Shown here: piece after piece, positions 35,657 through 45,645 of the stretch | How the letters are laid out: every line of letters starts with the position of its first letter | How positions within the stretch are numbered: the first letter of the stretch is position 1 | NCBI GenBank assembly: GCA_004028795.1 | Contig: SAIW01000023.1 | Coordinates: 33,757 to 97,756 of the forward strand | Source: Chitinophagaceae bacterium | Lineage (GTDB): Bacteria; Bacteroidota; Bacteroidia; Chitinophagales; Chitinophagaceae | Direction of reading: 5' to 3' | DNA: 64,000 nt | Notes under the pieces: model-generated | Database searches by the model: none | Told to the model about the DNA's origin: nothing | What the model saw: only the letters and a program-made list of their open reading frames with translations | Program-made: the position numbers and the translations under genes

Positions 35657-37504
35657 TTAATATCCTCTTACATTCTTTCCTTCCATATAATTCAAAAAGG
35701 CTTTATTACAAACTTTATTACCACCGGGTGTTGGGTAATTGCCTGTAAAGTACCAATCACCTGTATTAGTCGGGCAACTATCGTGTAAGTCTTCTATGGT
35801 TTGATAAATTACTTCAACGGGAATATCAATTTCGGGGGGTGTAATTAACTGAGCAATTTTTAAGGAGATTTCTTCTGTTGTAAAGGGCTTATAAATTTGT
35901 TGTACTACATTTTCTGTATGCAATTGATTATCTCTGTGTAGTTGCTTTATTTTTTCCAATGTTTCCGTAGCTACATGCTCCATTCCTTTCTCTTTTAATA
36001 AAGCAATAGCAGCCCGAAAAGCAATAAAATCGCCCATTTTGCTCATATCAATACCATAACAATCCGGATAACGGATTTGCGGTGCAGAGGAAACAACAAT
36101 TATTTTTTTCGGTTGCAAACGTGCCAGCATTCTTACAATACTTTCTTTTAAAGTAGTTCCGCGAACAATACTATCATCAATAACAACCAAGGTATCTTCA
36201 TCCTTTCTAACTGTTCCGTAAGTAATATCGTAAACGTGCTGTACCATTTCATTACGGTTACTGTCTTCCGTAATAAAAGTTCTTAACTTAACATCTTTAA
36301 TGGCAATTTTTTCCTGACGTATTTTTCTGTTAATCATTTCTTCCAGCTTATCTGCCGTAACATCTCCGTTCCAACTTAAAATACGTTCAACTTTTATTTT
36401 GTTTAAATATTGTTCCATGCCCTTAACTAAACCATAAAAAGCAACTTCCGCAGTATTGGGAATGTATGAAAAGATGGTATTTTTTAAATCGTAATTAATA
36501 CTTTCTAAAACTGTTTTGCTTAAGTGATGACCTAATGCAATTCTTTCTCTGTAAATTTTTTCATCGCTGCCCCTTGAAAAATAAATTCTTTCAAAGCTGC
36601 AGGCTCTTCTTTCTTTAGGCTCTATTACCTGTTGAATAGTATAGTTACCATTGTTATCAACTATCAAAGCTTTGCCGGGCAATAGTTCCAGCACTTCATT
36701 TTCACCAACATTAAAAGTTGTTCTTATAGCTGCACGCTCACTGGCTGCAACAATAACATCATCATTAATATAATAATAGGCAGGGCGAATACCATGAGCA
36801 TCTCTCATAACAAAGCTGAAGCCATTACCTATCAGTCCACCAACAGTAAAGCCTCCGTCAAACATGGGGATGGCTTTTTTTAAAGCACCGCCAACATCAG
36901 GATGATTCGGATTTTTTTCATCTTCCTTTAATAAAAAGTGATGAATTGTTTCCATCATGGCAGCTAAATCACTTTGCTTTTGAAATTCTCCGGGATTAAC
37001 ATTCAATAAATCATATAACTCATCTGTATTAACCAGATTAAAGTTGCCTGCCAATGCTAAATTTCTTGCAGGCTGCGTATTTCTTTTGATGAAAGGATGA
37101 CAAAACTCAACATTATTTTTTCCTTGTGTACCATAACGCAAATGCCCCAATAACAATTCGCCCAATATTGGTAAGTGGCCTTTCATTAAACCGGGAAATT
37201 GTTTTATGTCTGATTGATATTTCTCTAACTCAGCAACTTCAATTCCAATCTTAGAAAAAATATCTGCAATAGGTTGCGGTTGATTGCTGCGAATGCGATG
37301 CATGAAAGGATACCCGGGTTCTACATTTAATTTTACTGCTGCAACACCGGCACCATCCTGCCCGCGGTTGTGTTGCTTTTCCATTAAAAGGTACAGCTTG
37401 TTAAGGCCGTACAATACTGTTCCATGTTGCTGGAGATAATAGGAGAAAGGTTTTCTTAAACGAATGTAAGCCAAGCCACACTCGTGTTTTATTGCATCGC
37501 TCAT
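35657..37504 (-). CDS. purF: Amidophosphoribosyltransferase-type protein (PurF family)
   Basis: A 615-residue protein with an N-terminal class II glutamine amidotransferase domain and a C-terminal phosphoribosyltransferase domain. Cys9 (IKHECGLA) is the expected glutaminase nucleophile after a short propeptide; EKQHNRGQDGAG follows. The PRPP loop is LVVIDDSIVRGTT, and CYGIDMSKMG is near the end. The family makes 5-phosphoribosylamine from PRPP and glutamine, the first step of purine synthesis. It is longer than E. coli PurF (about 505), as is usual for this Bacteroidota variant, so a divergent role cannot be excluded. I chose the ATG at 37504. Confidence 0.85.
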   Translation of the reverse strand: MSDAIKHECGLAYIRLRKPFSYYLQQHGTVLYGLNKLYLLMEKQHNRGQDGAGVAAVKLNVEPGYPFMHRIRSNQPQPIADIFSKIGIEVAELEKYQSDIKQFPGLMKGHLPILGELLLGHLRYGTQGKNNVEFCHPFIKRNTQPARNLALAGNFNLVNTDELYDLLNVNPGEFQKQSDLAAMMETIHHFLLKEDEKNPNHPDVGGALKKAIPMFDGGFTVGGLIGNGFSFVMRDAHGIRPAYYYINDDVIVAASERAAIRTTFNVGENEVLELLPGKALIVDNNGNYTIQQVIEPKERRACSFERIYFSRGSDEKIYRERIALGHHLSKTVLESINYDLKNTIFSYIPNTAEVAFYGLVKGMEQYLNKIKVERILSWNGDVTADKLEEMINRKIRQEKIAIKDVKLRTFITEDSNRNEMVQHVYDITYGTVRKDEDTLVVIDDSIVRGTTLKESIVRMLARLQPKKIIVVSSAPQIRYPDCYGIDMSKMGDFIAFRAAIALLKEKGMEHVATETLEKIKQLHRDNQLHTENVVQQIYKPFTTEEISLKIAQLITPPEIDIPVEVIYQTIEDLHDSCPTNTGDWYFTGNYPTPGGNKVCNKAFLNYMEGKNVRGY

Positions 37505-37524
37505 ATAATGGTGCTGAAAAAGAG

Positions 37525-37548
37525 GTGGCGAAGTTAACACTTCGCCAC
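37525..37548 (-). terminator. Hairpin between the FMN reductase gene and purF
   Basis: A perfect 10-bp stem, GTGGCGAAGT (37525-37534) and ACTTCGCCAC (37539-37548), with a TAAC loop. On the minus strand it is followed by CTCTTTTT. It probably terminates the upstream stress-gene transcript and lies in the purF leader. Confidence 0.7.
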
Positions 37549-37559
37549 TGTATGAAACA

Positions 37560-38111
37560 TTAATTCTGCTTTGTGTGTACAGATTCTGCCAACCATAAAA
37601 ATTCCCTTATAAAAGTATCTATAGCTGCCTGAAAACTTCCGTCAATTAAATTTCCTTCTGCATCAAATTTTTTATCAACATGCGGCGTAATTAATAAATA
37701 TGGTGAAGCTATGCCGAATAAAGCAGGCACTAATAACAGCAATTGCTGGCTGCTTCTTGCACCGCCTAATGCACCTGTTGATGCTGTTGCCAAACCAAAC
37801 ACTTTTCTTAATTGCTTTGGAAAATGGTCTAACAAATTTTGCAATGCCGGAGAGTAACTTCCGTTATACTCAGGTGTTACAATTATAAAAGCATCTGCTG
37901 CAAACATACGTTCTGCCAAAGGTTTAAATTGTTCAGGTGCCTCGTCTGTATTTTTAAAAACAGTTTGTAAGAAGCCCAAATCATAATCTCGCACATCTAT
38001 TAAACCAATATTGTGTGAAGATTTCTTTTGAATTTCTTTTTGAAGGAATAAAGCCAATCTGTTTGTAACGCTTGCCTGCCTTGGGCTTCCACTAATTATT
38101 TCTATGTTCAT
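37560..38111 (-). CDS. NAD(P)H-dependent FMN reductase family protein
   Basis: A 183-residue flavodoxin-fold oxidoreductase. ISGSPRQASVTNRLA binds the FMN phosphate and TPEYNGSYSPALQNLLDH is the second flavin motif. Such enzymes reduce quinones, azo compounds or chromate with NAD(P)H. It is the last gene of the MarR-pirin-YceI run, which fits a response to reactive electrophiles or oxidants. Confidence 0.88.
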   Translation of the reverse strand: MNIEIISGSPRQASVTNRLALFLQKEIQKKSSHNIGLIDVRDYDLGFLQTVFKNTDEAPEQFKPLAERMFAADAFIIVTPEYNGSYSPALQNLLDHFPKQLRKVFGLATASTGALGGARSSQQLLLLVPALFGIASPYLLITPHVDKKFDAEGNLIDGSFQAAIDTFIREFLWLAESVHTKQN

Positions 38112-38192
38112 AATACTGAATATTGCTTGCTAAATAAACATTGCAAAGTTGATATTGTTGCTGATGAATGTGTTTACCATCAACGGAATTAA

Positions 38193-38720
38193 CTATGCTT
38201 GTTTTACAAATTGTACATTGAAGTTTAATTTAACATCTTCACTTACTAAAACACCGCCGGTTTCTAAAGCTGCATTCCAGCTTAAACCAAAATCAGATCT
38301 GTTAATTTTTCCTGTTGCTTCAAAACCTGCCTTGCTTTGTCCCCACGGGTCTGTAGCCAATCCTAAAAATTCAACATTTAATGTAATTGGTTTGGTAACA
38401 TCTTTCACTGTTAAGTTTCCTGTTAAAGTATAATCGTTACCGCTTACTTTTTTAAATTCAGTTGAGGTGAATTTGATTGCAGGAAATTTTTCAGCAGCAA
38501 AAAAATCATCACCTTTTAAATGTCCGTCTCTTTGTTCGTTATTGGTTGTAACGCTTGCAGTATCCGCTTCAAACGTAATTACTGCATCAGAAAAATCATC
38601 TTTAGCAGATTCAATAGTAGCATCAAATTTTGTGAAGCTGCCTGTAACATTAGTAATCATTAAGTGTTTTACTTTAAAAGTAATTTCACTGTGTGCTGCA
38701 TCAATTTTGTAAGTGCTCAT
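38193..38720 (-). CDS. YceI family lipid-binding protein
   Basis: A 175-residue lipocalin-like barrel. YKIDAAHSEITFKVKHL at the start, GDFFAAEKFPAIKFTS in the middle and FGLSWNAALETGGVLVSEDVKLNF at the end are family hallmarks. YceI proteins bind long isoprenoids or fatty amides. There is no signal peptide, so unlike E. coli YceI this one is predicted to stay in the cytoplasm. It lies 41 nt after the second pirin gene. Confidence 0.9.
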   Translation of the reverse strand: MSTYKIDAAHSEITFKVKHLMITNVTGSFTKFDATIESAKDDFSDAVITFEADTASVTTNNEQRDGHLKGDDFFAAEKFPAIKFTSTEFKKVSGNDYTLTGNLTVKDVTKPITLNVEFLGLATDPWGQSKAGFEATGKINRSDFGLSWNAALETGGVLVSEDVKLNFNVQFVKQA

Positions 38721-38761
38721 GTGTTAAGTTTTAGAATTTTTGAAATTTTATTTGTTGTTTG

Positions 38762-39655
38762 TTATAAATGTTGTTCTTCAGGTTTTACCTGTGTTTCTTC
38801 AATCAATACGCCCATTTTCCCCATTTGATAATCTCTGAAAGCCTCCATAATTTCTGTTTGTGTATTCATTACAAACGGGCCGTGAGCAGCGATTGGTTCA
38901 TTAATCGGTTCGCCGCTGCCAACAAAAAATAAGGTATCGGCATTGGCAGTAATGGTAAAAGTTTCTCCATCGTTATTAAACAAGGCTAATTGTTTACCGG
39001 TTATTTTTTCTTTTTGGTTGATACTAATTTCTCCTTCAAGAACATATAATAATGTGTTGTGAGAAGAAGGCAGATTGAACGTGAATGAACCGTTTCTTTT
39101 CATTTCACCCATAAAAGTATTAACCGCAGTAAATGTTGGAATGATGCCTTTTATTCCATTCAATTCTCCCGCAGGAATACGAATAGTTGTTAATCCATCT
39201 TCAGAAACAATTGTAGGTGTATCTTGTTTGCTTGCAGGATAATATTTTGGCTGGCTCATTTTGTATGCAGCAGGTGTATTTACCCAAACCTGCAACAGTT
39301 CCTGTTCTCCACCATGTTCAAAAATATCTGCAGGCACTCTTTCACTATGAATAATTCCCATTCCGGCATTTGTCCATTGTGTACCGCCTTCATATACCAC
39401 ATGGTTGTTTCCTCGGCTATCCTGGTGATGAACACCGCCTTTATAAATAAAACTTACAGGAGAAAATCCACGATGCGGGTGTGGCCCAACACCTTGCAAA
39501 TGCAAAGGAATACTTTTATCTGCTATTGCTTTGCCATGATGGAAAACCAAAAACGGATTAAAGAATTCTTCATTAAAAGGCAACAATTCCTGCACTTTAA
39601 TACTGCCTACATTTATTGCTCTTCCGTTTATAATTTGTTTAATTGTTCTAGTCAT
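38762..39655 (-). CDS. Pirin family protein
   Basis: A 297-residue double-cupin protein. The N-terminal cupin carries the metal site motif HPHRGFSPVSFI with a later HSE (IIHSERVP), and the pirin C-terminal domain follows (FAALFNNDGETF-like region, here LALFNNDGETF). Bacterial pirins are often quercetinase-like or redox-regulated. It is 11 nt downstream of another pirin gene and probably arose by old duplication, though the two sequences are now quite different. Confidence 0.9.
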   Translation of the reverse strand: MTRTIKQIINGRAINVGSIKVQELLPFNEEFFNPFLVFHHGKAIADKSIPLHLQGVGPHPHRGFSPVSFIYKGGVHHQDSRGNNHVVYEGGTQWTNAGMGIIHSERVPADIFEHGGEQELLQVWVNTPAAYKMSQPKYYPASKQDTPTIVSEDGLTTIRIPAGELNGIKGIIPTFTAVNTFMGEMKRNGSFTFNLPSSHNTLLYVLEGEISINQKEKITGKQLALFNNDGETFTITANADTLFFVGSGEPINEPIAAHGPFVMNTQTEIMEAFRDYQMGKMGVLIEETQVKPEEQHL

Positions 39656-39666
39656 AATTTTTCTTT

Positions 39667-40383
39667 TTAATTATGAAATGACATGGGAACTTCTATTAAT
39701 AAAAACTCTGTATTGCTATCGGCTTTAATACTTAGTGTCTCAGTTTCAGTTATTCCCAATCCATCCCGATTGCTTAATGCAATTCCATTAATAGTAACAG
39801 CACCTTTAATTACAAAAACATATACGCCGCTTTCTTTTTTGTGTAATTGATAAGTTGTTTCAGCGTTATTATCAAAATTGCCGAGTGTAAACCAGGCATC
39901 CTGATTAATCCAAACTGCATTATCATTATCAGGAGCAACAACAGTAAGCAAGTTGTTTTTTCTTTCCTCTGCTGAGAATGTTTTTTGATCGTAACGGGGT
40001 TCTATATTTCTCTTTTTAGGAAATACCCAAATTTGCAGAAATTTTACTTCTTTATCATGATTGGCATTTGTTTCACTGTGTTGAATACCGCTGCCGGCAC
40101 TCATAATCTGCACATCGCCTTGTTTAATAATTTTATCTCTGCCAGTACTGTCTTTATGATGTAAGTCACCTTCCAACGGAATAGAAACTATTTCCATATT
40201 ATCATGCGGATGTTTTCCAAAACCCATTCCTGCTGCAACTGTATCATCATTCAAAACTCTTAATAAGCCAAAGTTGTGGCGTTCTTCGTTGTTATAGCCC
40301 GCAAAGCTGAAGGTATGATAACTGTTTAGCCAACCGTGGTTTGCGTGGCCACGTGTTTCGGCTTTATGTAATACTGTTTTCAT
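39667..40383 (-). CDS. Pirin family protein (YhhW-like)
   Basis: A 238-residue bicupin protein resembling YhhW, a quercetin 2,3-dioxygenase. GWLNSYHTFSFAGY opens the domain; the metal ligands lie in KHPHDNMEIVSIPL and GIQHSETN. The C-terminal cupin lacks obvious metal ligands. It is the first structural gene after marR, 129 nt downstream, and the intergenic segment holds a palindrome like the one in the marR promoter. Confidence 0.9.
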   Translation of the reverse strand: MKTVLHKAETRGHANHGWLNSYHTFSFAGYNNEERHNFGLLRVLNDDTVAAGMGFGKHPHDNMEIVSIPLEGDLHHKDSTGRDKIIKQGDVQIMSAGSGIQHSETNANHDKEVKFLQIWVFPKKRNIEPRYDQKTFSAEERKNNLLTVVAPDNDNAVWINQDAWFTLGNFDNNAETTYQLHKKESGVYVFVIKGAVTINGIALSNRDGLGITETETLSIKADSNTEFLLIEVPMSFHN

Positions 40384-40480
40384 GATTATTCATTTTTTAT
40401 TTTTTGTAAACCAACTTTTGTTTTTCAATAATGCTACGCTTGAGTCGCACCCTTGTACTTTCTGTTCTCTGTGCATCAAA

Positions 40481-40498
40481 TACGTGTATATACATGTA
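40481..40498. promoter_or_regulatory. Candidate MarR operator upstream of the pirin genes
   Basis: An 18-bp near-perfect palindrome, TACGTGTAT then ATACATGTA, with one mismatch. Its core (rTGTA-N2-TACAT) is shared with the site at 40982-40993 in the marR promoter. Confidence 0.45.
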
Positions 40499-40512
40499 AT
40501 ACTGCAAAAAAA

Positions 40513-40968
40513 TTATTCTTTATCTCTCAGCTTTTCTAATAACTCGTTCAATTTTATTGCATCACTTTCATTTAAAGTTATTGCAACATCAAAAATCTCA
40601 TCCATCTTTTTTGTAGAAGATTCCAAAATACTAATGCCTGCCTGTGTTAAACTCATTACGGTTTGTCTGGCATCTTCTGCACCCTGAGAACGCTTTACCA
40701 ATTTTTTCGCTTCCAATCTGTCTATAATCCTTGGTACGTTTGAGTTTTTTTCAATCATTCTTCCGGCAATATCTTTCACACACATTTGTTCAGGATGCTT
40801 TCCCTTTAAAATTCTCAACACATTATATTGTTCATGTGTTAACCCAAATTCTTTCAATTCTTTACAGCCTAAAGTTTTTAACCACCAGGCCGTATATAAA
40901 ATGTTTAAACCCGCTTTATGCACTTCGTTCTTAAATTTTGTACTCTGTATAACTGTTTCTAATTTCAC
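40513..40968 (-). CDS. MarR-family transcriptional regulator
   Basis: A 151-residue winged-helix regulator. Helices for dimerisation at both ends surround the DNA-binding core (TLGCKELKEFGLTHEQYNVLRIL, then CVKDIAGRM, SNVPRIIDRLEAKKLVKR). I chose the GTG at 40968 because the upstream ATG at 41004 would place coding sequence across the -7 element at 40973-40980. It reads toward two pirin genes, yceI and an FMN reductase gene, which it probably represses. Cys residues at LGCKEL and QMCVKD could sense oxidants. Confidence 0.85.
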   Translation of the reverse strand: MKLETVIQSTKFKNEVHKAGLNILYTAWWLKTLGCKELKEFGLTHEQYNVLRILKGKHPEQMCVKDIAGRMIEKNSNVPRIIDRLEAKKLVKRSQGAEDARQTVMSLTQAGISILESSTKKMDEIFDVAITLNESDAIKLNELLEKLRDKE

Positions 40969-40972
40969 AACG

Positions 40973-40993
40973 CAAATATATATGTATGTACAT
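40973..40993 (-). promoter_or_regulatory. marR promoter with adjoining palindrome
   Basis: Minus-strand TATATTTG (40973-40980) is an exact -7 element ending 4 nt before the GTG start. The palindrome ATGTATGTACAT (40982-40993) sits just upstream, between the -7 and -33 positions, a place where a bound repressor would block transcription. Confidence 0.5.
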
Positions 40994-41021
40994 CTAATTT
41001 CCAAATTTATTTTTTGAAAAT

Positions 41022-41045
41022 AAAAAAGCCACCCAAAGGCGGCTT
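41022..41045 (-). terminator. Terminator after the SurA-like gene
   Basis: Minus-strand AAGCC (41045-41041) and GGCTT (41030-41026) form a stem extended by a partly matched GCC/GGT pair, followed by a T-run. Confidence 0.65.
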
Positions 41046-41052
41046 ATAATGA

Positions 41053-42414
41053 TTAATTTTTTGAAGCGTATTTAAACCAGTTTGATAAAATACTGCAACC
41101 TGCAAAATCTTTATCAATGGCTATGTAATAAGTTGAAAGATGCTCATTAAACCAATCTTCTAAATGGCGTTGCTTTTTTTCTTCTAAAGCCCGTTGAGCA
41201 ATTTTATTGTAGTCTAATTTAAAATCTTCTCTGTGCGGTGTTGTTTTTGTTTTTAAAAAAACCAAACGTACCATTTTTCTGCCACGCTCATCTGTATAAA
41301 CCTGCGGAGTAGAAATATCTCCCGCTTTCATGTTTTCGATGGTTTTAACCATGTCTTTATCTAAAGCATCTATGGTTATATAAGTTGAGCCATCTCTGCC
41401 TTGTTGCTGACCGCCATTAAAGCTGGCGTTTTTATCATCACTGTATTTTTTTACTGCTTCGCCGAAAGATAACTCATGTTTTAGAATTCTGCCACGAACA
41501 CTATCCAATTTATCGATTGATAGTTTTATTTCATCTTCAGTTACAGGAGGTACTTTTAAAATATGCCTTACTACTGCGTCTTCTCCGCTACGGCTTACCA
41601 TGTAAATGATATGATAACCAAACTCTGATTTTATAACAGGGGAAATCTGGCCTTCTTTTAAACGAAATGCTGCAGAAAGAAAAGCAGCATCAATTACTCC
41701 TTTATCATTTCTGTTAATAGCTAAGGTACCGCCCTGGCTTTCTGTGCCTTTATCGTCTGAAAAAATTTTTGCTAATTGATCAAACTTTTTACCACCGTTT
41801 TCAACCTGACGCTTTAAATCGTACAACTGTTTTATTACATACTCATCAACATCTTTATTAGATTTAGGAAGTGAAGTAATCTGACTGATTTCTAATTCTG
41901 TTTCGTAAAAGGGTAAGCTGTCTTTCGGAATTTTATCCCAATAAATTTTAGCTTCTGTTGGTGTAATTTTAATTGATTCAACAATTTTTTTACGCATCTG
42001 ATCTGCTAAAGCTCTTTCTCGGAAAGGTTGACGAAAAGATTCTTTTATTTGATAAACTGTTTGATTGGCAATTTCTTCTAAAATTTCTTTTGAACCGTAT
42101 TCACGAATAAATGCACGAATCTGATTATCTAACTGTGCTTCAATTTCATCATCAGTTACAGACAAAGAATCTTTTTCTGCCTGTAATACCAGTGCTTTTT
42201 GTATTAATTGCCCCTGCATAAAAGCACAGTTGGCGTTGGGAGGAAGTTCCTGACCTTGCCTTTTATAGTCAGTTACGGCATTATCAATATCAGACTTCAA
42301 TATTATTTTATCTCCAACCTGTCCAACAATTTTATCGGCAACAACTCTTTTAACCTGAGCATTTGCAGAAAAATAAATGGTGAAAAGCGAAACGATTATA
42401 ACTATTTTCTTCAT
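41053..42414 (-). CDS. SurA-like periplasmic peptidylprolyl isomerase
   Basis: A 453-residue exported foldase. Signal peptide MKKIVIIVSLFTIYFSANA, a SurA-N chaperone domain (about 20-170), and two PpiC/parvulin domains (about 175-275 and 285-390); the first has GGTLAINRNDKGVIDAAFLSAAFRLKEGQISPVIKSEFGYHII in pieces typical of parvulins. It should help outer-membrane proteins fold. I chose the ATG at 42414; the upstream codon MF is only two residues longer. Confidence 0.9.
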   Translation of the reverse strand: MKKIVIIVSLFTIYFSANAQVKRVVADKIVGQVGDKIILKSDIDNAVTDYKRQGQELPPNANCAFMQGQLIQKALVLQAEKDSLSVTDDEIEAQLDNQIRAFIREYGSKEILEEIANQTVYQIKESFRQPFRERALADQMRKKIVESIKITPTEAKIYWDKIPKDSLPFYETELEISQITSLPKSNKDVDEYVIKQLYDLKRQVENGGKKFDQLAKIFSDDKGTESQGGTLAINRNDKGVIDAAFLSAAFRLKEGQISPVIKSEFGYHIIYMVSRSGEDAVVRHILKVPPVTEDEIKLSIDKLDSVRGRILKHELSFGEAVKKYSDDKNASFNGGQQQGRDGSTYITIDALDKDMVKTIENMKAGDISTPQVYTDERGRKMVRLVFLKTKTTPHREDFKLDYNKIAQRALEEKKQRHLEDWFNEHLSTYYIAIDKDFAGCSILSNWFKYASKN

Positions 42415-42436
42415 AAACAATTTTGGTTGTTCTGTT

Positions 42437-42444
42437 CAAAAGTA
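42437..42444 (-). promoter_or_regulatory. -7 promoter element for the SurA-like gene
   Basis: Minus-strand TACTTTTG is an exact TAnnTTTG match 22 nt before the ATG at 42414. Confidence 0.5.
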
Positions 42445-42496
42445 AAGTTTACAGCAGTTGCAGCCTGTTAAAAAAATTGTTTTAACAAAAAATAAA

Positions 42497-42514
42497 ACCA
42501 AGCAATTGCTTGGT
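42497..42514 (-). terminator. Terminator after infB
   Basis: An 18-nt perfect palindrome (ACCAAGCAA and TTGCTTGGT) followed on the minus strand by TTTATTTTTTG. It closes the rimP-nusA-infB operon. Confidence 0.8.
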
Positions 42515-42527
42515 CTTATTGCTGCAT

Positions 42528-45500
42528 TTATAAGGTACGTTTTATTTCTTCCTGTTCGTATGCTACAATGGTATCGCCGGCTTGTATATCGGCAAAGTTT
42601 TTAACGGTTAAACCGCATTCCATATTCGATACAACTTCCTTCACATCATCTTTATAACGCTTCAAGCTGCCCAGTTCTGCAAATGCACCTTCCTGACGGG
42701 GGAATAATAAGATACCATCTCTAAACACTCTGATTTTAGCATCGCGTTTAATTCTTCCATCTGTAACAAAACATCCGGCAACAGTAACTTTATCAAACTT
42801 ATACACTTCGCGAATATCAACGTTGGCAACTTCTTTTTCCTGAATTTTAGGCTCTAACATACCTTCCATTGCACTCTTCACTTCATCAATTGCTGTGTAA
42901 ATGATAGAGTACATTTTAATTTCAACACCTTCGGTTTGTGCCAATTTATTTGCCTGTGCAGAAGGGCGAACATTAAAGCCGATTAAGATAGCATCTGATG
43001 CTGTTGCTAATAACACATCACTTTCAGAAATCTGCCCAACACCTTTATAAATAACCCTTATTACAATTTCTTCGGTTGATAGTTTTTGTAATGAATCGCT
43101 CAGGGCTTCTACAGAACCGTCCACATCACCTTTAATAATTATGTTTAATTCTTTGAAGTTTCCTAAGGCCAAACGACGACCGATTTCATCTAATGTAATA
43201 TGTTTCTTAGCTCTTAACCCTTGCTCACGTAGAATTTGAGAACGTTTAGATGCAATTTCTTTTGCTTCACTTTCATCTTCATACACTTTAAATTTCTCAC
43301 CTGCCTGCGGAGCACCGTTTAAACCTAATATTACTACCGGGGTTGACGGAGGTGCTTCCTGAACGCGTTGGTTACGTTCATTAAACATGGCTTTTACTCT
43401 ACCAAAATATTGTCCGCTTACAATTAAATCACCTTGTCTCAATGTTCCGTTCTGAACAAGAATAGTGGCAACGTAACCGCGGCCTTTATCTAAAGAAGCT
43501 TCGATAATAGAACCGGTAGCTTCTCTGTTGGGGTTGGCTTTTAATTCTAATAATTCTGCTTCTAATAAAATTTTATCTAATAAAGCATCTACATGTAAAC
43601 CCTTCTTGGCACTTAATTCCTGGCTTTGATATTTACCTCCCCAGCTTTCAACCAAAATATTCATTTGAGAAAGCTGCTCGTAAATTTTTTCAGGTTTGGC
43701 ACCGTCTTTATCAATTTTATTCACTGCAAAAATCATCGGTACACCTGCTGCCTGTGCATGGCTGATAGCTTCTTTTGTTTGAGGCATTACAGCATCATCC
43801 GCAGCTACAACAATAACTGCAACATCCGTAATCTTCGCACCTCTTGCACGCATGGCTGTGAAGGCTTCGTGGCCAGGCGTATCTAAGAACGTAATGTGTT
43901 TACCGGTAGGAAGTGTTACTTCATAAGCACCGATATGTTGTGTAATACCACCCGCTTCGCCGGCAACTACATTGGCACTTCTGATATAATCAAGTAATGA
44001 TGTTTTACCATGGTCTACGTGACCCATGATTGTTACTATCGGTGGACGGGGTTCTAAATTTTCTTCGCTGTCAACATCTTCTTCTTCTCCTTCCTCAACA
44101 TCATCCACACCCATAAATTCAACTTCATAACCAAATTCGCCTGCCATTAATTCTATCAATTCAGCATCTAAACGTTGGTTAATAGAAACCATGATACCGA
44201 GGCTCATACATTTGCTGATAATGTCTGTAAAACTTACATCCATTAAGTTGGCTAATTCGCTAACAGTAACAAATTCAGTAACCTGTAATTTGTTGCCTGC
44301 TTCCATTTCGCCCATTGCATCGGCAGCTTCTTCTCTTTTGGCTTTACGATATTTAGCTTTCAGGCTCTTACCTCTGCCACCTGAACCCGCAAGTTTGGCT
44401 TGTGTTTCTTTAATTTTATCCTGAATTTCTTTTGCGTCAATTTCTTTATCTTCTCTACGGAAATCTCTATTACCACCTTGCCCTCCTCTTTGTTGATTAT
44501 TACCCCCTCTGTTAAAACCACCTTGTTGTCCTCCTCTTTGTTGATTGTTTCCACCGGCTCCTCTATTGAAACCGCCGCCACCTTGTTGTTGGTTTCCTCC
44601 TCCGCCTCTGTTAAAGCCGCCACCAGCACCTTGTCTTCCGCCTTGCTGCTGGTTATTACCACCACCTTGTTGTCTGTTGTTAGGGTTACCGCTTCTGTCA
44701 TCTTTTCTAAAGTCAACATGCTGAATATGGCTGCCACGTTTATCAACAGGAATACGTTTACGAACACGTTGCTCCTCTTTGTTATTAGGAGAAGGTTTAG
44801 GTCTGGTATCACTATCAACAGGCAATGCTATTTTACCTAAAATTTTAGGACCTGTAAGTTTTTCAACTTCAATATTTTCAATAACAGGTTCATCGGCAAC
44901 AGGTGCTTGCGGTTGTTGTGCAGCAATTGCAGGTTGTTCTTGTTCAGCAGGTTTTGTTTCAACTTCATTTTCGGGTTCTTCTGCTCTAACCTCTTCTTTT
45001 ACTTCCTGTTTAGCAGGAGCCGATTCTACAGCAGGTTGTTCTTTAATCTCTTCTTTTTTCTTAACTACTTTTTTAGGACGGGTTGAAGAATCAATAGCAC
45101 TTAAATCTATCTTACCCAACACTTTCGGCTCTTCAATTTCAGGGGCATCTATTTTAACAACATCTGTTGCAGCGGGTTCTTCTGCCTTAACTACAGGTTG
45201 TTCTTCTTTTGGTTTTTCTTCAAGAGGCTCGGGTTGCTTTTCTTCCTCTACTTTAGGCTCTTCTTTGGCTACCGGTTTTTTATCTTCCTCTTTTCTTTTT
45301 ATAGAAATATCTTCTTCGTCTTTTTTCTTTCTTGCCTCGCTGCTGCCTTTAGGTATTTCTACTAAATCAGCTTTGTTTTTGGCAGCTTTATCGCTGCTGA
45401 ACTCTGCCTGCAAAGCATAATACATTTCTTCTGAAAGCTTTGCTGTAGGCTTCAGGTCATCTTTTTTAAATCCTTTTCTGGCTAAAAAATCAATAAGGGT

Positions 45501-45563
45501 ATCCTGCCCGATATTGAACTCTTTAGCTGCTGCTAATAACCTTGGTAATTTTAATTCTGACAT
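42528..45563 (-). CDS. infB: Translation initiation factor IF-2
   Basis: A 1011-residue GTPase that places initiator tRNA on the ribosome. The N-terminal IF2-N helix ([27 protein letters not shown]) is followed by a long Lys/Glu/Pro-rich linker and a Gly/Gln/Asn/Arg-rich tract (about 290-370, [13 protein letters not shown] repeats). The G domain starts with GHVDHGKTS (about 515), then [15 protein letters not shown] and NKID. Domains II-IV follow. The low-complexity linker is unusually long and resembles RNA-binding RGG tracts. It is the third gene of the rimP-nusA-infB operon. Confidence 0.95.
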   Translation of the reverse strand: MSELKLPRLLAAAKEFNIGQDTLIDFLARKGFKKDDLKPTAKLSEEMYYALQAEFSSDKAAKNKADLVEIPKGSSEARKKKDEEDISIKRKEEDKKPVAKEEPKVEEEKQPEPLEEKPKEEQPVVKAEEPAATDVVKIDAPEIEEPKVLGKIDLSAIDSSTRPKKVVKKKEEIKEQPAVESAPAKQEVKEEVRAEEPENEVETKPAEQEQPAIAAQQPQAPVADEPVIENIEVEKLTGPKILGKIALPVDSDTRPKPSPNNKEEQRVRKRIPVDKRGSHIQHVDFRKDDRSGNPNNRQQGGGNNQQQGGRQGAGGGFNRGGGGNQQQGGGGFNRGAGGNNQQRGGQQGGFNRGGNNQQRGGQGGNRDFRREDKEIDAKEIQDKIKETQAKLAGSGGRGKSLKAKYRKAKREEAADAMGEMEAGNKLQVTEFVTVSELANLMDVSFTDIISKCMSLGIMVSINQRLDAELIELMAGEFGYEVEFMGVDDVEEGEEEDVDSEENLEPRPPIVTIMGHVDHGKTSLLDYIRSANVVAGEAGGITQHIGAYEVTLPTGKHITFLDTPGHEAFTAMRARGAKITDVAVIVVAADDAVMPQTKEAISHAQAAGVPMIFAVNKIDKDGAKPEKIYEQLSQMNILVESWGGKYQSQELSAKKGLHVDALLDKILLEAELLELKANPNREATGSIIEASLDKGRGYVATILVQNGTLRQGDLIVSGQYFGRVKAMFNERNQRVQEAPPSTPVVILGLNGAPQAGEKFKVYEDESEAKEIASKRSQILREQGLRAKKHITLDEIGRRLALGNFKELNIIIKGDVDGSVEALSDSLQKLSTEEIVIRVIYKGVGQISESDVLLATASDAILIGFNVRPSAQANKLAQTEGVEIKMYSIIYTAIDEVKSAMEGMLEPKIQEKEVANVDIREVYKFDKVTVAGCFVTDGRIKRDAKIRVFRDGILLFPRQEGAFAELGSLKRYKDDVKEVVSNMECGLTVKNFADIQAGDTIVAYEQEEIKRTL

Positions 45564-45645
45564 TCAGTTTTATTTTGTCTGACAACTCAACTTTTTTTGA
45601 GCTGTTTATTTTTTGTTTTGAGCTTTAGTTATTAGTGAAAAGAAA

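Noticed and set aside
44360..44840. Other long frames on both strands in the IF-2 linker
   Set aside because: Low-complexity shadows of the repeated Gly/Gln/Asn codons of infB.
44779..45420. 213-residue plus-strand frame opposite infB
   Set aside because: It is the antisense of the Lys/Glu-rich IF-2 linker and reads as a Ser/Gly/Thr-rich low-complexity product; infB is certain.
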